A stretch of DNA of 64,000 nucleotides from Amycolatopsis suaedae (GCF_004214935.1 NZ_SFCC01000002.1:62001-126000); one strand, 5' to 3'. Shown: positions 1 to 13,674, counted from the stretch's first letter. Notes: generated from the sequence alone by a model not told the origin. Program-made: numbers and translations.

Positions 1-593
1 TGCACCTGCGGTCGCGGCAGGCTCAGCTCTACTGGCTGGCCGGCGACCTGGACTCCTGCGCCGCCGCCGTGGCCGACGCGGAACGGGCGGCGGAAGGGAT
101 CTCCTGGGCGAACGCGCTGGCTGACCTGGCGCTGGCGAAGGCGGAACTCGCGCGCTGGCGTGGCGACGCCGCGGAGGCACGCCGGCAGGTCGGCGTCGCC
201 GAGGAGCTGCTGGGCGCTGAGGCCCAGGAGCACTACGTTCGCGCGCTGACCCAGAACCTGCTCGGCTACCTGACCGAGGATCTGGCCGGGGCACGCGAGC
301 ATCGCGTGGCGGCCCTCCGCTCGGTGACCGAGGCCGGGCACGCGCTCGGGATCGCGCAGGTACTCGTCGGCATCGCGGATCTGGCTCTGCGGCACGGCGA
401 GTACGAGCAGGCCGCGCGGCTGCTCGGGGCGAGCGCGGTCGTGCGCGGCCTGCCCGACAGTTCCCAGCCCGACGTCGCCCGGATCGAACGTGCCGTGCGC
501 GACCACCTCGGTGAACCACGGTTCGCCGTGGCGACCGGGGAGGGCGCGCGGACGGACTGGCAGGAACTGGCCGCGGCCACGCTCGCCCGCTGA
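1..593 (+). CDS. C-terminal fragment of a TPR-rich regulator-like protein
   Basis: The frame is open from the first bases of the window, so only the last ~196 codons are present; the true start lies outside. The visible protein is alpha-helical with repeated Ala/Leu/Arg-rich helix pairs such as AKAELARWRGDAAEARR, the look of a tetratricopeptide-type solenoid. The tail AARLLGASAVVRGLP, followed by a segment on the VARIERAVRDHLGE pattern, is typical of the C-terminus of large actinobacterial AfsR/SARP or LuxR-type ATPase regulators. The DNA-binding and NTPase parts would be upstream and cannot be seen, so the assignment to a regulator is an inference from the tail alone. The gene converges on the methyltransferase gene that follows, with 3 bases between the stops. 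Confidence 0.6.
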   Translation, partial: HLRSRQAQLYWLAGDLDSCAAAVADAERAAEGISWANALADLALAKAELARWRGDAAEARRQVGVAEELLGAEAQEHYVRALTQNLLGYLTEDLAGAREHRVAALRSVTEAGHALGIAQVLVGIADLALRHGEYEQAARLLGASAVVRGLPDSSQPDVARIERAVRDHLGEPRFAVATGEGARTDWQELAAATLAR

Positions 594-596
594 CGG

Positions 597-1397
597 TTAC
601 CTTGCCGCCCTGCGTGCCTCGTAGAGCATGATCGACGCGGCCACGCCGATGTTCAGCGAATCCACGGTGCCGACCATCGGAATCCGCAGCCGGCGCGTCG
701 CCCGCGCCAGCAGGTCGTCCGGCAGACCTTCCCGCTCGCTGCCGAGCAGAAACGCGAGCGGCGGCTCGTAGCCGGCGTCCCAGTGGTCGTCGTCCGCGGT
801 GCCCGACGTGGCGAGAACGCTGACTCCGCGGTCCTCGGCCCAGGCGAAGAACTCGCCGGCGTCGGGCGTGTGCACCACGTCGACGGCGAACAGCGAACCC
901 ATGCTGGCCTTGACCGCGGCGGGCGAGTAGGCGTCCACCGTCTCACCGATCAGGACGACGCCCGCTCCGCCGACGGCGTCCACGGTACGGATGATCGTGC
1001 CGAGGTTGCCGGGATTGGCGATCCGGTGCAGTGCGACGAAGATCGATCCCGGTTGGACGTCCAGAGTGGACAGATCACCGGTCCGGCTCCGCACGATGGC
1101 CGCGAGACCGCCGGGACCGTCCCGGTCGACGAGGCGTTTGAACAGCTCGCCGCTGAGCCGCGCCACCGGCACGCCAGCCCGTTCCCGGTCGTCGACCATG
1201 CGCTGGGCGGCCTGGCCGGTCAGCAGGCTGGGCGCGACGATCAGCGTCTCGATCTCCCACCCCGCCTCGACGGCGTACCAGACCGGCTGGAGTCCCTCGA
1301 CGACGAACGCGCCCTCCCGGCGCCGGTGTTTGCGGTCCGCGAGGAGCCGGACCCGCTTCGCGAGCGGGTTGGCCGCGCTGCTGATCGTGTCTGCCAC
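597..1397 (-). CDS. TrmH/SpoU-family RNA 2'-O-methyltransferase (first copy)
   Basis: A 266-residue SPOUT-class S-adenosylmethionine-dependent RNA methyltransferase. Residues 1 to about 105 form the RNA-binding part and contain AFVVEGLQPVWYA, as in rRNA TrmH enzymes. The knotted catalytic part carries motif 1 (NPGNLGTIIRT), motif 2 (LLGSEREGLP) and motif 3 (IPMVGTVDSLNIGVAAS). Family members ribose-methylate 23S rRNA or tRNA; the exact nucleotide cannot be told from sequence. A paralogue lies 4 bases upstream in the same orientation, so the pair are probably co-transcribed and act on different sites. Confidence 0.9.
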   Translation of the reverse strand: MADTISSAANPLAKRVRLLADRKHRRREGAFVVEGLQPVWYAVEAGWEIETLIVAPSLLTGQAAQRMVDDRERAGVPVARLSGELFKRLVDRDGPGGLAAIVRSRTGDLSTLDVQPGSIFVALHRIANPGNLGTIIRTVDAVGGAGVVLIGETVDAYSPAAVKASMGSLFAVDVVHTPDAGEFFAWAEDRGVSVLATSGTADDDHWDAGYEPPLAFLLGSEREGLPDDLLARATRRLRIPMVGTVDSLNIGVAASIMLYEARRAAR

Positions 1398-1401
1398 TGA
1401 C

Positions 1402-2208
1402 CTACCAGCCGTTCTTGTGCGCCCGCGCCTCGTACAGCAGAACCGACGCCGACACCGAGACGTTCAGCGAGTCCGCCGACCCCAGCATCGGAATCCCCAC
1501 CCGCTGGAACCCGGCGTCGTACCACGGCCGGGAAACGCCGAACCGCTCGCTGCCGACCACCAGCGCCGTGCGGCCGCGGTAGTCCAGCTCGCGGTAGTTC
1601 ACGCTGTCGTCGGTGTCCGCGATGTAGACCCGGAACCGGTTTCGCTTCAGCCAGTCGATGGCGTCGTCGACGTCGTCGAAATCGAGCGAGGGAACCTTGA
1701 TGCTCATTCCCTGACTGCTGCGCAGCACCTTCGGATGGGTCATCCGGGTGCGCCGGTTCGTCATGACCAGGCAGTCAGCGCCGCAGGCATCCATGGTGCG
1801 CAGCAGCGTGCCGAGGTTGCCGGGGATCTCCAGCGCGTCGGTCACCAGCACCAGCGCGTCGTCGCCGAACTCGAAGGTCGCCGGATCCCAGTCGGGCAAC
1901 CTGGCGACGGAGAGGAGGCCGTCCGGATTCGGCCGTTCGGCCAGGCGTGCCAACGTCTTCTCGGAGATCTGGTACGCGCGTCGCGCGCGGTCCGCGAGTT
2001 GTGCCGCTCGCTTCTTCGCCTCGTCGGAGTAGGCGGCATCGGGACACCAGAGCAGCGTTTCCACCGGGACGCCGGTCTCCAGGACGATGTTGTTCTCGAA
2101 CAGTCCCTCGGCGACGAAGGTACGGCGCGGAATACCGGTGCGGTTGTTCTGGATGTCCCGGACGAGACTCGCCGCCGGATGCTGCAGGCCGATCTGCTGG
2201 AGTTCCAT
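1402..2208 (-). CDS. TrmH/SpoU-family RNA 2'-O-methyltransferase (second copy)
   Basis: A 268-residue SPOUT methyltransferase with motif 1 IPGNLGTLLRT, motif 2 VVGSERFGVS and motif 3 IPMLGSADSLNVSVSAS near the C-terminus. It is a diverged paralogue of the gene immediately downstream and has its own N-terminal RNA-binding half (FVAEGLFENNIV). It sits just 17 bases downstream of tRNA-Ala on the same strand and could be read from the same transcript. Its target, rRNA or tRNA, is not determined. Confidence 0.88.
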   Translation of the reverse strand: MELQQIGLQHPAASLVRDIQNNRTGIPRRTFVAEGLFENNIVLETGVPVETLLWCPDAAYSDEAKKRAAQLADRARRAYQISEKTLARLAERPNPDGLLSVARLPDWDPATFEFGDDALVLVTDALEIPGNLGTLLRTMDACGADCLVMTNRRTRMTHPKVLRSSQGMSIKVPSLDFDDVDDAIDWLKRNRFRVYIADTDDSVNYRELDYRGRTALVVGSERFGVSRPWYDAGFQRVGIPMLGSADSLNVSVSASVLLYEARAHKNGW

Positions 2209-2225
2209 ATCGCCGTTCGGTTACG

Positions 2226-2298
2226 TGGAGCTGAGGGGAATCGAACCCCTGACCCCCGCCTTGCAAAGGCGGTGCTCTACCAATTGAGCTACAGCCCC
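2226..2298 (-). tRNA. alaT: tRNA-Ala (anticodon TGC)
   Basis: The reverse complement folds as a complete 73-nt tRNA. The acceptor stem GGGGCUG pairs with CAGCUCC, the discriminator is A, the D-arm is GCUCAAUUGGUAGAGC, the anticodon arm is CCGCCUUUGCAAGGCGG with anticodon UGC, and the T-arm is AGGGGUUCGAUUCCCCU. CCA is not encoded. Its position beyond gyrA and tRNA-Ile matches alaT in mycobacteria. Confidence 0.97.
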
Positions 2299-2324
2299 GG
2301 ACGCGGGCGGTGCCCGCGTTGAGT

Positions 2325-2519
2325 TCAGTTGTTGGTGGCGGCGTCCGAGGAGCTCGCCTTGGCGGGCGCGCTGCCGTTGCTGGAGACCGTGCCACGGCCG
2401 GCGGGCACCGGAGCGGTGGCCTCGCGCCAGAGGGCAGCCTCGGCCTTGTTGTCCTTGTTCCGCTTGATGACGAAGAGAACGCCACCAGCGACGACCGCGA
2501 GTGCCAACAGCTTCTTCAC
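2325..2519 (-). CDS. DLW-39 family small protein
   Basis: A 64-residue protein. It begins with a short membrane-like or signal-like segment (KKLLALAVVAGGVLFVI), continues with a basic stretch (KRNKDNK) and the motif AALWREATAPV, and ends with a Ser/Ala/Asn-rich tail. The small hydrophobic N-terminus, the LWxEAT motif and the position next to tRNA-Ala downstream of gyrA are characteristic of the DLW-39 family of actinobacteria. No function is known for that family. It reads toward tRNA-Ala with a 26-base gap. Confidence 0.75.
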   Translation of the reverse strand: MKKLLALAVVAGGVLFVIKRNKDNKAEAALWREATAPVPAGRGTVSSNGSAPAKASSSDAATNN

Positions 2520-2606
2520 GTGAGGCCCCTCCTCGAACTGCGATTACCGTGCTGCCCTGTTGATGCTACTGCACCCGGCCGGGGGCTTGCCGTCCTGGTC
2601 CGGCCG

Positions 2607-2624
2607 TGGTTCCACGTGGAACCA
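2607..2624. promoter_or_regulatory. 18-bp perfect palindrome resembling a degenerate parS
   Basis: TGGTTCCACGTGGAACCA is a perfect 18-bp palindrome with the CACGTG core of ParB-binding parS sites. It differs from the canonical GTTTCACGTGAAAC by symmetric T-to-C and A-to-G changes. It lies in the 109-base gap between the DLW-39 gene and the tannase stop codon. A weak parS or another dyad regulator site are both possible. Confidence 0.4.
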
Positions 2625-2628
2625 TCCG

Positions 2629-4176
2629 TCATGGCGCCACCGGCCCCGGCCGGTGGTACAGGCCCTCGCCCACCCACCGCACGACGTCCCGCGGACGCCC
2701 GTCCGACTGCCGCGGGTACGGGAACACCGGCTCCGACCGCTTCCCGGTGGCGACGATGCGCTCGGGTGCCGTACCGCGCTCGACCCACGACACCAGCTCC
2801 CGGAACGGGTCGAACCGCTGCAGCTGGTAGCCACCCGAGCAGTGCGCCATCGTGGGCACCATGAACAACCGCGCCCACTGCTGGGTCGCCCGCAGACCGC
2901 CGCTTCGCTCCCAGAGCCGCTGGTAGTAGTCCAGGGTTCCGGCCGCCGGGATGGCCTGGTCGTCCCAGCCGTGCCAGATGATCAACTTGCCACCTGACCT
3001 GCGGAACCCGCTCAGGTCGGTGTTCATCGCGTTGGCCTTGACGCCCTCGGCTGCCAGTCTGCTGAAGTCCCGCGTGTCCAGCCTGAAGTCGGCCAGCGAC
3101 GAGTGCGGCCTGCCGATCGGGAAGCTGACGTGACGCAGGGCGTTGTCCGCCAGCAGGCCGGCGACCGAACTGCCGATCGCGGGGTCGGCGACGCCCCACT
3201 CCGCCCAGGCCAGCTCCGAGCCCCTGGTCTGCGAGCCCGGGTACAGCCGCCGGCCGTGCGAATCGACCGGCCCGCGGTACAGCTCCCGCGCGACGGCGAC
3301 CTGGTCGGCGGTCAGGCAGGTCTTCCCGTCGCCGTCGGGGCACTGGATGCTCGCCGGGTCGAACGTGCACTTCCTCGGGTCGTCGATCTGCTGGTCGACG
3401 CGTCCGTCCAGGCCGTCACAGGCCGAGACGACGGCACTGTGCAGCACGGGCAACTTGTCGACACCGATGATCGGCGTGCCATCCGCGCGGTGGTTGGTGC
3501 GGTGCAGCCAGGTCTGGTAGACCCCCGCCAGCGAGGAGAAGTGAAGAGCCGGGGCACCAGCGATGATGCCGTCGAAGTCGTCCGGGTAACGCTGGGCGAG
3601 GATCAGTGCCTCGCGGCCGCCGTTGGAGCAGCCGGAGAAGTACGACGTCCTCGGTGGTGCGCCGTAGAACTCGGCGATGATCCGTTTCGCCGCCTTCGAC
3701 AGCACGTGCGGCGCGCGGAAGAAGTAGTCATCCCTGGCGGCCTGGTTGTCCCGCGCCCACCGGCCGTCGGTGAAGGCGAGCTCACCTCCCTCGCCGACGT
3801 GGCCGTCGTCGGTCGCGGCGACCGCCACGTCACCGGCCTTCGGCCCGCAGTCCGGGAACGGCGTGTTCGGCACGGTCCCGCACAGGCCACCACAGCCGTA
3901 CTGCAGGTACCGGCCGAAGAACGTGTCCAGCGGCAACCGCAGGGTGAAGCGGACCGCGGGTTCGATGACGCCCCGGACCTCGCAGTGCGCGGGGCCGGTG
4001 CTCACCTCGGTCGCCGAGGTGACCGTGGTCCGCGCGTGTGGGACGTCGAACGTCCGCTCCAGGTCCGCGCATGTCCGCACCGGCCTGAGCGCGCCGGATT
4101 CGGCCACGGCCGGAGCCACCGGCGACAACAGTGCCGCACAGCCGATCAGAATCGTCAGCCTCTTTCCCCAGTTCAC
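2629..4176 (-). CDS. Tannase/feruloyl esterase family secreted hydrolase
   Basis: A 515-residue protein with a cleavable signal peptide (basic start MNWGKR, hydrophobic core, AVAESG cleavage region at about residues 24-27). The mature part matches the tannase/feruloyl esterase family of alpha/beta hydrolases. The nucleophile elbow is GCSNGGREAL, the aromatic-ester family marker FDGIIAGAPA follows, and the His-containing motif is MAHCSGG near residue 458. Paired cysteines flanking Ser and His fit the CS-D-HC arrangement of the family. It probably hydrolyses plant phenolic esters outside the cell. The length is normal for the family. The start is 9 bases beyond the stop of the glycosyltransferase gene, so the two may be co-transcribed. 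Confidence 0.88.
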   Translation of the reverse strand: MNWGKRLTILIGCAALLSPVAPAVAESGALRPVRTCADLERTFDVPHARTTVTSATEVSTGPAHCEVRGVIEPAVRFTLRLPLDTFFGRYLQYGCGGLCGTVPNTPFPDCGPKAGDVAVAATDDGHVGEGGELAFTDGRWARDNQAARDDYFFRAPHVLSKAAKRIIAEFYGAPPRTSYFSGCSNGGREALILAQRYPDDFDGIIAGAPALHFSSLAGVYQTWLHRTNHRADGTPIIGVDKLPVLHSAVVSACDGLDGRVDQQIDDPRKCTFDPASIQCPDGDGKTCLTADQVAVARELYRGPVDSHGRRLYPGSQTRGSELAWAEWGVADPAIGSSVAGLLADNALRHVSFPIGRPHSSLADFRLDTRDFSRLAAEGVKANAMNTDLSGFRRSGGKLIIWHGWDDQAIPAAGTLDYYQRLWERSGGLRATQQWARLFMVPTMAHCSGGYQLQRFDPFRELVSWVERGTAPERIVATGKRSEPVFPYPRQSDGRPRDVVRWVGEGLYHRPGPVAP

Positions 4177-4185
4177 GCGCCGACG

Positions 4186-4959
4186 CTAACGACCGTCGAA
4201 CGGCCACCGCCACCCCGCACGCCGCAGTTCTTCGGTACGGCTGACTGCCATTGACAGGCGGGCCGCGTGTTCCTCGTCGGCCCAGTACCGGCCGTCCGCG
4301 GTCGTCTGACCGTCGTGTTTGCGGTACAGCATGCTCGGCCGGGCGATGAACTCACCGGGCGCGACCGCCTCCGCGGCCAGCAGCAGGCCGACGGTCTCGG
4401 CGCCGGTGAGGGCGGGCCACCCGCCCAGCGCGCGGACGAGCCCGGTGTGCGCGGCGAACGTCGACGCCTGCACGGACAGCCGGTCCTCTCGCTGTTCGGC
4501 CAGGAACCGGCCGGGCGCGACCGGACCGTCCGGCGGGTCGTACGGGCCCGGGGTGACTGACCCGTCCGGGTGCAGGTCCAGGCACGCCGACACACACCAG
4601 GCCGCCCTGTGCAACGCCTCGATGTCCCGCGCCAGCGCACCCGGCAGCAGCAGGTCGTCGGCGTCGAGGCAGCGAACCAGCTCGCCGTTGGCCCTGGCCA
4701 GGGCCATGGTGCGGGCGACGGCCGCCCGGCCGGGCAGGCCGGTGCCGTGGCTGATCCGCGGGTCGTCCGGCAGCTCCCGGCGGGCGACGCCGGTGTCGCC
4801 GTCCTCCTGCACGCACCACTCCCAGGTCCAGCCGGCGGGCAGGTCCTGCTGGAGCAGCGACTCGTAGGCCGCACGCAGGTGCTGATGCCCACCGTCGAAC
4901 ACCGCCGTGACGACTGTGACCGCGCTCACCAGTTCCCCCATTTCGGTGACAGCCGTCAC
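4186..4959 (-). CDS. Family 2 glycosyltransferase
   Basis: A 257-residue GT-A fold glycosyltransferase. The N-terminal strand SAVTVVTAVFDGG followed by AYESLLQQDL is the nucleotide-binding start of GT2 enzymes, and RCLDADDLLLPGALARD holds the DxD-type metal/nucleotide-sugar site. No membrane segment is visible, so it should be cytosolic or peripheral. Donor and acceptor sugars are unknown. An internal Met at codon 6 is an alternative start. It faces a divergently oriented microprotein gene across 49 bases. Confidence 0.82.
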   Translation of the reverse strand: MTAVTEMGELVSAVTVVTAVFDGGHQHLRAAYESLLQQDLPAGWTWEWCVQEDGDTGVARRELPDDPRISHGTGLPGRAAVARTMALARANGELVRCLDADDLLLPGALARDIEALHRAAWCVSACLDLHPDGSVTPGPYDPPDGPVAPGRFLAEQREDRLSVQASTFAAHTGLVRALGGWPALTGAETVGLLLAAEAVAPGEFIARPSMLYRKHDGQTTADGRYWADEEHAARLSMAVSRTEELRRAGWRWPFDGR

Positions 4960-5008
4960 CGGTTCGGGCCGTTAGCCTTGACCTCACAAATCTACGGAGG
5001 TGATCGCC

Positions 5009-5119
5009 GTGGAGTTCTGGACGGTCCTCCCGGTGGTACTCGCCATCCTGTTGGTGGTCGCACTGATCGTGGGCAGGCACCATCAGGAACCCGGCAGAAC
5101 GATCGACTGGCGCGACTGA
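5009..5119 (+). CDS. Candidate 36-residue single-span membrane microprotein
   Basis: A GTG start 7 bases after a strong Shine-Dalgarno sequence (CGGAGG) opens a 36-codon frame. The product has a short N-terminus (MEFW), one transmembrane helix (PVVLAILLVVALIVG) and a polar C-terminal tail ending TIDWRD. It sits between two divergent units and is followed by a hairpin. I do not recognise a family. The good ribosome site and clean TM-plus-tail layout argue for a real gene. Confidence 0.55.
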   Translation: MEFWTVLPVVLAILLVVALIVGRHHQEPGRTIDWRD

Positions 5120-5132
5120 GGCCCAAACGAAA

Positions 5133-5160
5133 ACCGCCCCCGTCCCGAGTGGGACGAGGG
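5133..5160 (-). terminator. Rho-independent terminator after tRNA-Ile
   Basis: The hairpin CCCTCGTCCC-ACTC-GGGACGGGGG (minus strand, one mismatch) is followed by GCGGTTTTCGTTT. It lies 11 bases beyond the 3' end of tRNA-Ile and would end transcripts reading through that tRNA. It also lies just after the microprotein stop on the other strand. Confidence 0.65.
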
Positions 5161-5171
5161 CTGGTGATCTG

Positions 5172-5245
5172 TGGGCCCAGGAGGACTTGAACCTCCGACC
5201 TCTTCGTTATCAGCGAAGCGCTCTAACCGCCTGAGCTATGGGCCC
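5172..5245 (-). tRNA. ileT: tRNA-Ile (anticodon GAT)
   Basis: The reverse complement gives a complete 74-nt tRNA. The acceptor GGGCCCA pairs with UGGGCCC, the discriminator is A, the D-arm is AGCUCAGGCGGUUAGAGC, the anticodon loop is CUGAUAA (GAU) and the T-arm is GGAGGUUCAAGUCCUCC. Placement just downstream of the gyrA/DUF3566 unit matches ileT of mycobacteria. Confidence 0.97.
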
Positions 5246-5295
5246 GTGGAACGCAGGAAAGACTACCCGACGCCCCACAGAGCCCCGCAACCGGG

Positions 5296-6060
5296 TTACT
5301 CCCGCTCGGACAGCGTGACCTCCAGGCCGCCTGCGAGGTCGGCGGACACGTTGTAGATGAACGCGCTGACGGTAGTGAGCGCGGACAGCAGCACGATGTT
5401 CACCGCGCCGATGATGGCCGCGATACCGAACACGCGACCGGCGCTGATCAGCGGTTCCGCGGCGGTGGCGGTGCCCTCGCCCTGGACGAGCTGGGTGTAG
5501 GTGCCGTTGAGGTTGTCCCACACGCCCATGCCGTCCAGCACGGTGTAGAGGACCCCGACCGCGACCAGCCAGACGAAGAACAACGCGACGCCCAGCACCA
5601 GCGACAGCTTCAGCACCGACCACGGGTCGAACCGCTTGATCTGCAGGCTCGCCCGCCGCGGCCCCCGCCCGGGGCGGCGCAACGCCGTCGGCGTGGCCCG
5701 GCCGCCCCGGCTGCGGTCGCGGTCCGGCCGCGCGCTCGGCGGAACGGCGTCCTGTGCGCCGGTGTCGCCGAACAGCCGGTTGGCCGCCGTGCCGGTCACG
5801 ACCGGCGGCTCGTCGGCACGCGGCGGTTCCGGGGCAGGCTGGCGCACCTCCGTGGTGGTGGCCTGCGACGGCCACATCGCCGTCGGTGCCTGACTGGGGT
5901 CGGCAGCCTGCCCGGCAGCGGAACCGGCCGGCGGGGTGGACGTGGCCCCGCCCGCCGAAGCGGCGGGGGCGTCCTCCTCCTTGGCCACACGCTGCCACGG
6001 AGGCGTGGACGCGCCGGCGCCGTTGGATCCTTGTGCCTCGGGTTTGTCGGCTGGAGTCAC
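5296..6060 (-). CDS. DUF3566 domain membrane protein (Rv0007-like)
   Basis: A 254-residue protein. Residues 1 to about 140 are a disordered Pro/Ala/Arg-rich cytoplasmic tail. The DUF3566 domain starts at LQIKRFDPWSVLKLS and has two membrane helices, VLGVALFFVWLVAVGVLY and a second around FGIAAIIGAVNIVLLS. The domain and its place directly after gyrA are conserved in actinobacteria, where the M. tuberculosis homologue is Rv0007. Its role is not well defined; links to the division/cell-envelope machinery have been proposed. It follows gyrA by 31 bases and is probably in the same transcript. Confidence 0.88.
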   Translation of the reverse strand: MTPADKPEAQGSNGAGASTPPWQRVAKEEDAPAASAGGATSTPPAGSAAGQAADPSQAPTAMWPSQATTTEVRQPAPEPPRADEPPVVTGTAANRLFGDTGAQDAVPPSARPDRDRSRGGRATPTALRRPGRGPRRASLQIKRFDPWSVLKLSLVLGVALFFVWLVAVGVLYTVLDGMGVWDNLNGTYTQLVQGEGTATAAEPLISAGRVFGIAAIIGAVNIVLLSALTTVSAFIYNVSADLAGGLEVTLSERE

Positions 6061-6091
6061 GAAGTGTCAGTCCTTACCCAGTTCGCGCCGC

Positions 6092-8638
<2,547 letters not shown>

Positions 8639-8674
8639 GGGTTCCTTCTCAGTGGTAACGCGCGGCGGGCTGGA

Positions 8675-10714
<2,040 letters not shown>

Positions 10715-10835
10715 CTACTTGCCCACCTTCGCTGACATACGGCAAGGACACCCCTGATTAGCTCACAGAGCCACGAAATCGCCCTTGGGCGTGTCGGATC
10801 GTAGCCAACGGGCCGTTCGCATGCTTGCGCGAAGC

Positions 10836-11621
10836 TCAGCCGTACGTGTCACGCGGGCCGCGGCCGGGCACGTGCCGGGGCCCCTTACGCCAACTGGGGG
10901 CAGTCGGCCCCTGGATCCGCATGCGCTTGACGACGCCGTTGCCGACCCCGGCCGCGATCTTCCCGATGAGCTGCCCCTGCAGCAGCCGCAACTGCGTGGC
11001 CCAGGCCGTCGAGCTGGCGCGGACGGTCAGCTCGCCGTCCTTCAGCGCGACCGGCTGGGCATGCTCGGCGACGTCCTCACCGACCAGCCGGGCCCAGCGG
11101 CCGAAAATCTGCCCGTTGGCGAGGTTGGTGTTCCACCCACGCTCGACGGCCAGCCGCGACGCGAGCCTGCCGAGCGGCTGCGGGTCCCTGCTGTCCGCGC
11201 CGGGCCCCGACCAGCGGCGACGGCGGGGGTCCTGCCGCATGCCGGTGCCGGAGCCGCCTCGGCTAGGCTTGCGAACACCCGGCTCCGAGCCCCGGGCGTC
11301 GGCTTTCGCCTTCGCCGCGGCCAGCGCCTGCCGGGCCAGGTCCCTCCCTGAACCACCGTTCACGTTTGGCCCAGCGTGATCATCACGTTCCGTGTTCGGT
11401 ACCGTGGTCATCTCGGGATGATCGCCCACGCGAGGAGCAATCCCTCGACCATTTGGCCGTGTGTTCACCACCGGCGATGACTCTTTCCTCGTGTTATCCA
11501 CACTATCCACAGGTTTATCCCCAACTTGGGGGGTAATTGCTGTGGCCCCGGTCACCCCTCGTGCCCGCGGACGGTCAGCGCTGTTCATCGACGGTGTCCT
11601 CTCGGTATCACTCAGGGTCAC
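10836..11621 (-). CDS. dciA: DciA-type (DUF721) helicase-operator protein
   Basis: A 261-residue protein. The first ~150 residues are disordered and rich in Arg, Gly, Asn and Pro. The DUF721 domain occupies residues ~150-250 ([46 protein letters not shown]). In M. tuberculosis the homologue Rv0004, in the same place between recF and gyrB, acts as the replicative-helicase operator DciA. Its start overlaps the recF stop by 4 bases (ATGA), implying translational coupling. The N-terminal extension is long for the family. Confidence 0.85.
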   Translation of the reverse strand: MTLSDTERTPSMNSADRPRARGVTGATAITPQVGDKPVDSVDNTRKESSPVVNTRPNGRGIAPRVGDHPEMTTVPNTERDDHAGPNVNGGSGRDLARQALAAAKAKADARGSEPGVRKPSRGGSGTGMRQDPRRRRWSGPGADSRDPQPLGRLASRLAVERGWNTNLANGQIFGRWARLVGEDVAEHAQPVALKDGELTVRASSTAWATQLRLLQGQLIGKIAAGVGNGVVKRMRIQGPTAPSWRKGPRHVPGRGPRDTYG

Positions 11622-12775
11622 TCGCGGACGACAGTGGCGTCCGCGATGGTGAACCGGTCACCGGCCAGTTCGGCGGGAACGTCCTCCGCCACCGCCGCCG
11701 TGACCAGCACCTGCTCGGCGTCGGCGGCCACCTCGGCAAGCCGGGCCCGCCGGTTCCGGTCCAGCTCGGCGAACACGTCGTCGAGCAGCAGGACCGGCTC
11801 ACCCGCCTCGGCCCGCAGCAGCTCGTAACTGCCCAGCCGCAGCGCCAGCGCGAACGACCACGACTCGCCGTGACTGGCGTAGCCCTTCGCGGGCGCCTCG
11901 CCGAGCACCAGTTCCAGCTCGTCGCGGTGCGGGCCCACCTGGCTGGTCCCGCGTTCCAGGTCGGCCGCGCGGGACTCGCCGAGCGCGGTCAGCAGCACCT
12001 CGGTCAGCCGATCCTCCTCCGCGCGTTCCCCGCCCGGTACCCCGTACCCCTCGGGCAGCGTGTCACCGAGGCTGGACCGGTAGCCGACGACGGCGGGCCG
12101 CGAGTCGGGTGCCACCCCGGCGTAGGCCGCCGCGGTGTGCGGTGCCAGGTCGGCCACCAGGTTCAGGCGCGCCGCCAGCAGTTGCGCGCCGGCGACCGCG
12201 AGGTGGTTGTCCCACACGTCGAGCGTGCTCTCGACGTACGGGTCGGCACCACGCGAACCCCGGCGCTTGCCGCTCGTCTTGAGCAAAGCGTTGCGCTGCT
12301 TGAGAACCCGTTCGTAGTCCGCGCGAACCCCGGCGTAGCGCGGCGCACGCAGCACGAGCAGTTCGTCAAGGAACCGCCTGCGCTCCCCGGGATCACCACG
12401 CACCAGCGCCAGGTCCTCCGGGGAGAACAACACGGTGCGCAGGATTCCCAGCACGTCCCTCGGTCTGCCGACCGCGCCGCGGTTGACCCTGGCCCGGTTC
12501 GCCTTGCCCGGCGTGATCTCCAGTTCGACGGTCAGTTCCCTGCCGTCGTTGACCACGGCTGTCCGCACCAGTGCACGCGGACGGCCGTGCCGGACCAGCG
12601 GAGCGTCGGTGGCCACCCGGTGCGAGCCGAGGGTGGCCACGTAGCCCAGCGCCTCCAGCAGGTTCGTCTTGCCCTGACCGTTGCGTCCAATGAGGACGGT
12701 GGGACCGGGCGTGAGCGGAAGATCCGCGTGCTCCCAGGAGCGGAAGTCGGTTACCTGTAGATGCCGTACGTACAC
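11618..12775 (-). CDS. recF: DNA replication and repair protein RecF
   Basis: A 385-residue SMC-like ATPase starting at a GTG codon with [14 protein letters not shown]. Walker A is GRNGQGKTN, the ABC signature-like region is [14 protein letters not shown], and Walker B is [12 protein letters not shown]. RecF helps load RecA at gaps via RecOR. The frame stays open far upstream into gnd, but homology begins at this GTG. It lies 8 bases after gnd and overlaps dciA by 4 bases. Confidence 0.95.
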   Translation of the reverse strand: MYVRHLQVTDFRSWEHADLPLTPGPTVLIGRNGQGKTNLLEALGYVATLGSHRVATDAPLVRHGRPRALVRTAVVNDGRELTVELEITPGKANRARVNRGAVGRPRDVLGILRTVLFSPEDLALVRGDPGERRRFLDELLVLRAPRYAGVRADYERVLKQRNALLKTSGKRRGSRGADPYVESTLDVWDNHLAVAGAQLLAARLNLVADLAPHTAAAYAGVAPDSRPAVVGYRSSLGDTLPEGYGVPGGERAEEDRLTEVLLTALGESRAADLERGTSQVGPHRDELELVLGEAPAKGYASHGESWSFALALRLGSYELLRAEAGEPVLLLDDVFAELDRNRRARLAEVAADAEQVLVTAAVAEDVPAELAGDRFTIADATVVRE

Positions 12776-12783
12776 AGCGGGTG

Positions 12784-13674
12784 CTACCCGCCTACCTTCC
12801 GGACAGCGTGGCCGCCGAACTGGTTGCGCAGCGCGGCAACCGCACGCATGGCGGCGGAATCCTGCTGGCGCGAGGCGAACCTGGCGAACAACGCGGCGGA
12901 GATGACCGGCGCCGGAACGGCGTTGTTGATGGCTTCCTCCAGGGTCCACCGGCCCTCGCCGGAGTCCTCGACGTAGCCCTCCAGGTCGTCCAGCTCCGGG
13001 TCCTCGTCGAGCGCACGCACGAGCAGGTCCAGCAACCACGACCGCACAACGGTTCCACGCTGCCAGCCCTTGATCACCGCGGGAACGTCGTTGACGACCT
13101 TCGCGGCCTCCAGCAGTTCGAAGCCCTCGGCGAACGCCTGCATCAGGCCGTACTCGATGCCGTTGTGCACCATCTTCGCGTAGTGCCCGGCGCCGACGTC
13201 GCCCGCGTGCGAGAAGCCTTCCTCGCGCGGGCCGTCCGGACGCAGCGCGTCGAAAATCGGCATCGCCTTCTCGACGTCGCTCGCCGCGCCGCCGACCATC
13301 AGGCCGTAGCCGTTCTCCTTGCCCCACACGCCACCGGACACGCCGACGTCGAGATAGCCGACGCCGTGGCCGGCCAGGATCTCCGCGTTGCGCTTGTCGT
13401 CGGTGAACTTCGAGTTGCCGCCGTCGATCAGCAGGTCGCCCTCGCCGAGCAACTCCGCCAGTTCGAGGACGGTCTGCCGGGTCGGGTCACCGGCCGGGAC
13501 CATCACCCAGACGATCCGGGGACCGTCCAGCTGCCCGACGAGTTCCTCGAGCGACGCGACGTCGGAGACCTCGGCGTTGCGGTCGTAGCCGACGACCGTG
13601 TGGCCGGCGGCCCGCAGCCGCTCCCGCATGTTGAAGCCCATCCTGCCGAGTCCGACGAGGCCGAGCGAAACCAT
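12784..13674 (-). CDS. gnd: 6-phosphogluconate dehydrogenase, short (NAD-type) form
   Basis: A 296-residue enzyme of the short Gnd class. The Rossmann motif [12 protein letters not shown] is at the N-terminus, [13 protein letters not shown] and [20 protein letters not shown] line the substrate site, and [21 protein letters not shown] holds the catalytic Lys and substrate contacts. It oxidatively decarboxylates 6-phosphogluconate to ribulose 5-phosphate. Short forms usually prefer NAD over NADP, which is an inference here. Its insertion between dnaN and recF is also seen in some mycobacteria. Confidence 0.94.
   Translation of the reverse strand: MVSLGLVGLGRMGFNMRERLRAAGHTVVGYDRNAEVSDVASLEELVGQLDGPRIVWVMVPAGDPTRQTVLELAELLGEGDLLIDGGNSKFTDDKRNAEILAGHGVGYLDVGVSGGVWGKENGYGLMVGGAASDVEKAMPIFDALRPDGPREEGFSHAGDVGAGHYAKMVHNGIEYGLMQAFAEGFELLEAAKVVNDVPAVIKGWQRGTVVRSWLLDLLVRALDEDPELDDLEGYVEDSGEGRWTLEEAINNAVPAPVISAALFARFASRQQDSAAMRAVAALRNQFGGHAVRKVGG

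Noticed and set aside
2226..5245. tRNA genes considered as integration (att) sites for an island
   Set aside because: No integrase gene or duplicated tRNA 3' end is visible nearby, and the order alaT-ileT-gyrA is conserved in actinobacteria.
11618..13327. A 569-codon minus-strand frame extending RecF upstream through gnd
   Set aside because: RecF homology starts at GTG 12775. The upstream part is low-complexity Arg/Gly sequence overlapping the well-supported gnd gene in another frame.
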